Shown: piece by piece, positions 56,850 to 64,000 of the stretch
How the letters are laid out: each line of letters starts with the position of its first letter
How positions within the stretch are numbered: position 1 is the first letter of the stretch
Source: Lotus japonicus
Lineage: Eukaryota > Streptophyta > Magnoliopsida > Fabales > Fabaceae
Assembly (NCBI RefSeq): GCF_012489685.1
Contig: NC_080046.1
Coordinates: 61,060,195-61,124,194, forward strand
Direction: 5' to 3'
Length of the DNA stretch: 64,000 bases
Program-made: the position numbers and the translations under genes
The notes under the pieces: model-generated
Told to the model about the DNA's origin: nothing
Databases searched by the model: none
What the model saw: the letters and a program-made list of their open reading frames with translations, nothing else

Positions 56850-59598
56850 CAGACAACATAGTTATAAATAGAATGTGAAATTACAGGGATATTCAAAGCA
56901 ATGCCTAACAAAACATGAATTTAAAATACATGCATGTATCAGTAGAAAACATGACTTTCTATTCTGAGTTTTAAACACTGGACGACTTTGACATTATTGA
57001 AAAATACTTGAAAATGAACATCATTTTCAAGTAAATGAACATTCAAAGTTAGGATGCTCTTCAGGATTGATATTAATCAAATTCAATTTAATTGTTCTAA
57101 AATTGAGTATTTTAGGAAAATGGAAAGCCTACTTTGTTTTTGTTTTTGATTTTTCCCTGTTTCTCTTTCTTCCATTCGCAACAAAAGAGAAGGTTGTAAT
57201 GACTCAGCTCTTCTCTACACATGAATTCAAACAAAAAATGTGGAAGAGAAAACCTGGGCCTTTACCTACAGATGCAGGCACATAAAGTTTGCTTGGGTAC
57301 ACGCCCAAAACTTCAATAATAATTGCACACCCTACCAATCCCAGAATCTGTAAGTGGACTTACAGTGTCAAAGAACTTGTAACAGAAGAGGTAATAGACT
57401 CTGTTCTGTGATTTTTCAATCTAACCCGAGAAGAGATTCTTCTCAAAAGAATATCAATCATCTCTATATTGAAAGTTGAAACATTGCGATCATTGATTTC
57501 TATATTAAGTAAAGTGATTGTAAAAATTAACATGACAGAGAATACATTACCTTGTCAATTGCATCAGATAACTTATTTTGACATGTTTTGGAACAAAAAA
57601 ATTCTCTTATTTTAATTTAAAGAACTTAGAAAAAGATGAAAATGTGTGTTAAGATCATGAAAATATATGCAGACTCAAAATCCATAAAAGAAAAAAAATG
57701 TCTACTCAGACTTCACAAATAATATGACTTATGAACAAACATTACATCCTTTTCATTACCAATATCAACTCCATTGGTCAAGGGCAAGCAAAGACGACTC
57801 CTTCCAAAAAATCATCACAATTGGGTGCGACATTTGGGGTGAAGGTTCAGTTGCTATGCTACAGCATAATATAAAATTCCTGCCTGCAAATAAGATGAAG
57901 TTAGGAGACAGAGGTAAGTTCTAAAAGATAGAAAAAAAAATGAAGAGTTTTGAAATAACGCTAAACCCTAAAAAAAAAAAACTTACTGCTTGATTCAATT
58001 TAATTTCTCACCGAGATCCTCCCCACCATGAACTGATGTCGCTTCTCGGCGCCGCATTCCCTCTTGCGCTGAAGATGCTCATGAGTTGTTTTCAATCTCA
58101 GAGAAAAATCGAAAAAATTAAATTGGGTTGAGACTTGCAATTGAAGAGCTTCCTCTTTTCAAACAAATCCCAAATTAACAAATCTTCACTGTTAGATGAA
58201 ACCCCAGTCTCTCTGATTCAAGGTCCATCTCGAATCAACATAGCCTTCACCCTCGAGAACCCAGAGCAGCTGCCCCTTCCGCCACTATCGTCGTCGCCCC
58301 GTCCAACTCTGCCTTCAAAAAATCCGCCCAGAGGAGAGGAAGTAATCCAGATCAATGCTTTCAACAAAGGAGAGGAAGTGATCCAGATCCAGTGCATGCT
58401 TTGATTCATCCTTATTTGTAGAACGATATAAGAATGCATGCAACAGTTTCAAATTTCAAATAAACAGCATATTATAGGGTTCATAGAGGCATCACGTTTA
58501 TTAGTTTATTAGGTATAGGGCTGCAGTTGTTGTTAATCTTCTAAAACACGTAAAGTTAATGGTTGCAACATGGAGAAGACACGCAAAGCAACCCAGATAG
58601 CACAATTTGTTTTCTCTCTGTCCGTCGATTGGATAGTGTGGGCGGTTTGGGTAAACCAATAAAGATAAATTTTAAAAAGCAATTTACAACATTTAATGAA
58701 GATAAAATATTGAATTGGTAAAATTTGAAACAACACATGTTGATTGGCTACATGTTGATTGGCTGCCTGGGACTGTTAGAGATAAAGTAGGGATCTAAGT
58801 TTAAAAATCTGTTTTTTTAATTGTTTTTCAAATACAGCCTGGAAACATATAAATTTTAAATAACCTGCTGAAAATCAACCCCTGCACCACGTGTTAAAAT
58901 CCAAACCTTTCCAAAAATAGTATTATAATTTTTATTTAGACTTTTTTTTAATGTTTCTGCTAACGTGGCGCAAGATGGGGGGTGGTTCCCATAGTGACAT
59001 GTGGCAAACTTTCCTTCTAATGGTTTCTCATTTTATTTATATTGAGATTACATCAATTATTAGAACTCTATTTTTTTCTCCTTTCTTCATACCCCTCACT
59101 TATATCAGGTAAAATTAAGGTGAGAAGATAAAATTTTCCATCGACATTTGTATTACTTCAACAATAATAATTACATATGCAGTAGAAAGAACGAAACAAA
59201 CCCTGCAAAAGTAAGGTAATATTTACTTACATAAGATACAATTTTGGACAGAAAAAAGTTGATTATTAGACATTTTGGAATAACATTATTTTCATCTCTC
59301 ATGATGTGATTTATGTGTTCTAAAAGAAAAGGAATGATAATATATAATACAATATTAATATAAGTTCCACTACGAACAATTAATAAAGCAAGATCAAGAT
59401 CAATATATTGTATTTCAAACATCAAATTTTAGGTTTCTAAGGATGGACTTGGATTCCCTACAATTAAGGAATCGTCATTTAGTCAAGTCAAGGGTCCGCA
59501 GTCGTCCGATCTTTTGATGAAACCACTCAATTTAAAGTAGTTTGATCCTTAACTTCACTAAATTTTGGGATTCCTAGCTGCAGGGAATCTGAATTCAT
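56850..59598. other. Intergenic with possible further gene debris
   Basis: Exon-like patches with splice-like borders occur (for example about 57790-57910, ending in GTAAGTTC on the plus strand, and a GC-rich stretch at 58020-58400), but I cannot assign them. They may belong to the same chimeric element as the GAPN/OPR fragments. No intact gene. Confidence 0.35.
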
Positions 59599-60989
59599 CT
59601 AAGGATTATTTGCATTTGGTTGACCGGTGATATCTACTCCCCTACTTCCAATACCAAATCCCATACCCATTCCCATGCCAAATCCAACCCCCATGCCATT
59701 ATTACCCCCAACGACTCCAAAACCACTTCCTTTACCATTCCCATGGCCTCCTCCTCCTCCTTCACCACCACCACCCCCGCCTCCTCCTCCCATTCCACCA
59801 ATGCCCATGCCAGCACCGAACCCACTACCATGACCATACCCTCCACTTCCACTACCTCCTCCTCCTCCTCCACCACCACCTCCTCCTCCTCCCATTCCAC
59901 CATTACCTGTACCTCCACCAAAACCGCTCCCACTCCCACTCCCATGACCTTGATCTTGACTTCCACCTTCTCCACCTCCACCCCCTCCTCCTGATCCTCC
60001 TCCTGCCCCCACACCACCTATACCGGCACCAAAACCACTACCATAACCTTGTCCTCCATTGCCTCCTCTTTCTCCCTCCCCACCTCCACCACCGCCACCT
60101 CCGCCTCCACCTCCACCTCCTCCCCCTCCCATGCCAACTACCCCTAAACCTACACCTGCACCAAAACCACTACCATGACCTTGCCCTCCAACACTAGCTC
60201 CTCCGCCTTCACCTCCACCACCACCACCACCTCCTCCTTCTCCTTCGCCACCCATTCCTCCACCTGCACCAAAACCACTACCGTGACCTTGCCCTCCATT
60301 TCCAGCTCCTCCACCTTCGCCTCCACCCTCACCCCCACCCCCACCCCCACCTCCTCCCATGCCCCACTCATTCCTCCACCTGCACCAAAACCGCTTCCAT
60401 GACCTTTCCCTCCATTGCTATGTCCACCTCCACTCCCCACTCCTCCTCCTCCTCCTCCCCCACCACCATGTCCTCCATTGCCCCCACCTACTCCAAATCC
60501 ATCACCAAAACCACTACCATGACCCATCCCTTCACTATCTATAGTACCACTGCCAAAACCACCACCACCGCCTCCTCCTCCTCCTCCTCCTCCTCCTCCT
60601 CCAATGCCTACCCCAGCACCAAAACCACTACCACGACCAAAACCTACACCATTTTCACCAATGCCTCCACCCCCTCCTTCACCTCCTCCTCCTCCACCAC
60701 CACCTCCTGCACCATCACCACTACCTTCACCATAACCCTCACCATGTCCGGAACCACCGCCGAGTCCACCAACTCCTGTGCCCCCTTCTTTAGAGACTGC
60801 TACATTGCCTTCTTGACTCTTGTAATCTTGACCACCTTTTCCAAAGAAACTCCCACATCCCCTCCAACTTCTATATGAACAATGATCATCAACATTGTCA
60901 TCCACAATCCTCCCGTGACCAATACCACTCATCAAAGCACACATAAGCAGAGCCAAGCTCATAAACTTAGCAGTAGTAGCACCCATCAC
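59599..60989 (-). CDS. Secreted glycine-rich protein, frame interrupted
   Basis: The ATG at 60989 opens with a signal peptide (MMGATTAKFMSLALLMCALMSGIGHG). A short Cys/charged segment (DDHCSYRSWRGCGSFFGKGG) follows, then hundreds of residues of Gly-rich repeats built on GHGSGFGAG separated by poly-Gly. This is a class of cell-wall or secreted glycine-rich protein. The frame shifts near 60362: upstream Gly-rich coding is in one frame, and from about 60360 to the stop at 59599 it continues in another, ending DITGQPNANNP. Total about 463 residues if continuous. As read, the first frame runs to a stop at 60150 after non-Gly sequence. A TATATAAGG-like box lies near 61053-61061 on the minus strand. 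Confidence 0.75.
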
Positions 60990-61052
60990 TTTTTTAAGCA
61001 GTGTTGACTAAACAACTTACTTGCTTAATGTTTCTTGGTGGTAATGGTCTCC

Positions 61053-61061
61053 TTATATAGG
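61053..61061 (-). promoter_or_regulatory. TATA box of glycine-rich protein gene
   Basis: CTATATAAGG on the minus strand, about 65 bases upstream of the ATG at 60989, leaving a short leader. Confidence 0.6.
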
Positions 61062-61642
61062 GAACTACGTACTTATACTTTAATCAATTTTTGAGACAAG
61101 TGTCAATAGAATTGAACAGCCATGTGAAGAAATGTCCAATCATTTTCTTACTTGGTCAACCATGGCCGACTCAAAATATTAGAAAATTCTATCCCAATTC
61201 TAAAATAAATATCTCACGCTAATATATAGAAATTCAAGACCATATAGCTAGGTCTCTATGCTTGCTAACATGTTGAGTTTTAGGGTAATAATGTGATGAA
61301 TCTCCAGTTAGACAGCATTATGATTACAATATCATTGATTAATACTTATATGTAGTGGAGTAGGTGATAAAGCATCATCTCCTAATATCAAATGGGAAGA
61401 AAGAAATTTGTTTGCTTATTTAATATTTAGTGAATTTTAAATTTGCTCATGTATTTGATTCGTATCGTGACTTGATATTTCGATCCAAAATTGGCTTCTA
61501 AATCTAATCACTACCTCTAATTAATAGGCAAATTAGTTAATGGAGGTCAATTAATTAACTGGCTGCAGGCACATAAGCAAAATGAACCGCAAGGCAGCGA
61601 TATGGGTGCCATGTGATCAATATAAAAGTAGAGAAAAAGAAT

Positions 61643-61800
61643 GATGCAGCGACGGTGTAAAGTTTTTTTACACCGTCAACCAATAAAATTTCAATGATGT
61701 GTCACGTCAATTAATGAAATTAAATAAAAAGATAAATTTTCTCACATCCTTAAAATCTGATTGGTTGACGGTGTAAAAAAACTTTACACCGTCGATGCAT
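61643..61800. mobile_element. MITE with GACGGTGTAAAG ends
   Basis: Inverted arms of about 35-40 bp contain GACGGTGTAAAGTTTTTTTA, then CACCGTCAACCAAT; the outer bases ATGCA.CGACGG also match. About 158 bp. The arms are themselves nearly palindromic. Confidence 0.75.
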
Positions 61801-63380
61801 AGAAATTAAACTCTTGAAAGTATAGATGGTGTTTTGGTAAATGAGATTTGTCTTTTTGGCACAGAGTGTGTGTTAGGGAGGATTTGGAACCCTTCATTAC
61901 ATTATTTAGAAAACAAATGATTAAATAACAAATTATAAAAGTCTATTATGGAATAAATTAAAGCATGACAAATTAAAGCAAAAATATATAAAATTGCCCC
62001 AATTTTAGTTGGATACCAAAGAAATTGCATAACTCTTAATAGGAAAAAACAAATATTCATCTACCGTTAATGAGTCATATATGTCCCTCTAAAGTGAAAA
62101 ATGTCGTTTTATATGATAAAGTAAATCATCATAACTATTGATTAAATTATTTTACTAACTTTTTAAAATAAGTATTCATTATTAATGGTTGTGATGATTC
62201 ATTTTAGAGGAGCGAAATCTATTGTTAACTTATGTTTGGTGAGCTCGATTATTCTGATGTTTCCAATTTTAAGGTCAGCAGGTGCTTCTGATGTTTGATG
62301 TTTGGAATATATAATAAGGGGTACATTTCTCTATAGTCCCTAATTAAAGTGATTCATCAAATCAAGAAAAGAGTGACTTGCATATTGTTTAGAACTTTGG
62401 AAGATGCAAAATCTTCCAAAAATCTTCCCCACATTATGGCAAAGAGATCATTATTCTTTGAATTTTTTTGTCATTTTCAAATTATAAATAAACATTAATT
62501 GAATTATTATTAAGATATAATTGAGTATTTGGTAAAGCTAACTACTCCCACTTCTTGATCGATTTATATTAATTGCAAAATAAACCTATCATTTTATATA
62601 ATAGCATATAAGTATATAACTCATTTTCTAAGAAAAAAGAAACGCAGAGAACCCTAATTCCCATTTTCTTCCAACCTCATCTTCTTTATACACTTCTCTC
62701 TTTTCTACCCGTTGCAGCTTATCACTAAGATAATAAAGCCCCAAATTGTGCCATAAACTTAAATAGTTATGTTCGAATAATGCAGTCATATAACACTACT
62801 TTCAAATGTTCAAGAACCTTGCTATTGTATATAATTCTGCGTATATAGCATGTTCCATAAAATTGACCCTACAATAATGTCTTGAGTATTCTCACATTTC
62901 ACTGTTTGATTCGTTCATATCGCATTTCTTTCCTTGGTGTTGGTTTGTCTTTTGATTAGTTTTCTGTGTAGTTGCTATAATTAGGTGTCAATCATCCCAT
63001 TTTTTTTTGTTGAGAATGAGAGGTGAAAAATCATCTTTCAAAAAAAACCATTCCATAATCTTCTACCATCTCGTCCCCTAACTATACCAACAAGGAACAA
63101 TATAAACTGATATGGGAAGAAAAAGTACGGACCTCGCCTCTAATCTATTGCACGAGAGAAACGTACAAAGAAGAAGAGCTTGGAAGAAATTAGGAATTAG
63201 GGATTTGTTGGGTTTTTTTCAAAAGGAGTCCTAAGCTATTATAAAAAATTATAGGTTTATTTTACAATTAAATTATTTAATAAATTAAATATTATGAAAA
63301 TGTAAAATAAAAGAGTTTAATTAAGTAAGGTGGATAATATAAAAACACATGTTATAATATGATTGATACACTTAAATAAT
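61801..63380. other. Intergenic
   Basis: AT-rich; no gene or bounded element seen. Confidence 0.45.
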
Positions 63381-63382
63381 GA

Positions 63383-63427
63383 GTGATTTAACCCAATTTT
63401 TATCATGGGTTATTTAGACAATCCCTC
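63383..63427. mobile_element. Solo end of the 23-kb MULE family
   Basis: GAGTGATTTAACCC, then TATCATGGGTTATTTAGACAATCCCT closely matches the right terminus of the element at 23166-24170. No left partner was found in the window. Confidence 0.55.
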
Positions 63428-63549
63428 TAATTAATTCTAAGCGTTTATAATAATCTCAAAGTAGACTATAGTCTCTGCTAGAGCAAAATTATTTCTTGAT
63501 TTTAGTCATCAAATTATAATATATACTTTCATATATACTAATTTAATCA

Positions 63550-63645
63550 TCAAATTATGGGTATAGTTACTGTATGCATGTCGAGAGGAAATGTTTCTCA
63601 ACTCTATAAATTTATATATATCTTTCATTTTCGCAAAAAGTTTAT
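63550..63645 (+). mobile_element. LINE 3'-end fragment
   Basis: GTTACTGTATGCATGTCGAG, then GAAATGTTTCTCAACTCTAT and CTTTCATTTTCGCAAAAAG parallels the 3' end of the LINE inserted in the PMP22 intron (17175-17250). Confidence 0.55.
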
Positions 63646-64000
63646 AAAATTTAACGTGTATGTACAACTAACAATATAAAGAATTTTACATGTGCATACA
63701 ATCATATCTCACCATTTTAAATTTTAAATTAATTATGACATAATAAAATATAGAAAAAAACCGCTTTAAGTAACTTTAAGAGAAATAGGTGAATATGAGA
63801 GAATTAAAAGTGTATCAAACATGTAGTAAATCATTACTTTGTGTTATTCTTTCAACATGCTAACAATAGAGCATGCTTATTTCTCCATTGATACTAACAT
63901 CAGCCCTACATAATCAAAATGGTGAAATCACTACACCAAAACATTGTGCGCGTCTTGAATGCAAAAATAAAGGTAAGTAGTAAAATTTAAAGTCAGTGTA

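Noticed and set aside
59620..60878. Long Thr/Ser/Pro-rich open frames on the plus strand
   Set aside because: They are mirror frames of the Gly-rich minus-strand repeat.

Overview
The window is plant nuclear DNA, AT-rich between genes, with GT-AG introns, TATA boxes and many small nested transposable elements. The proteins and repeats suggest a papilionoid legume: the glycine-cleavage T-protein is very close to what I recall of the pea enzyme. Lotus is my best guess at genus level, but the sequence alone does not settle it.

Layout. 2.0-3.4 kb (+): intronless MEKK-type MAPKKK of the MAPKKK17/18 kind, with two G-box/ABRE motifs in its promoter. 4.9-6.8 kb (-): two-exon BAP31-like ER membrane protein. 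6.8-12.4 kb: TE-rich spacer. 12.4-13.7 kb (-): diverged member (copy G) of the At4g22030-like family. 16.3-18.7 kb (-): seven-exon peroxisomal membrane protein PMP22, reconstructed here exon by exon, with a truncated LINE in one intron. 20-24.3 kb: solo-LTR-like, hAT and MULE-type elements. 24.7-48.9 kb (+): six tandem intronless At4g22030-like paralogues (A-F). 49.9-52.2 kb (-): glycine decarboxylase T-protein with an intron in its 5' UTR. 53-56 kb: SINEs, a Helitron-like terminus and LTR debris. 56.5-56.85 kb (-): chimeric pseudogene joining fragments of GAPN and an OPDA reductase. 59.6-61.0 kb (-): secreted glycine-rich protein with an apparent frameshift. 61-64 kb: TE-rich spacer.

The main system is the seven-copy family. 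Databases usually name it 'probable F-box protein At4g22030', but these copies show no F-box. They have a Ser-rich plastid-transit-like N terminus, two hydrophobic blocks, strongly conserved cores and a common ...SKLF end. A, B and C also share promoters and 3' flanks, so they come from a duplicated block. Copy C looks like a gene-conversion mosaic of B and D. The spacer history can be read: a CACTA-like element came first, then block duplication, then in copy B insertion of a 2.55-kb Pack-MULE carrying a phytocystatin exon, with a second MULE beside that exon. Element boundaries given with target-site duplications were read base by base. Family assignments come from recalled homologues, not searches.
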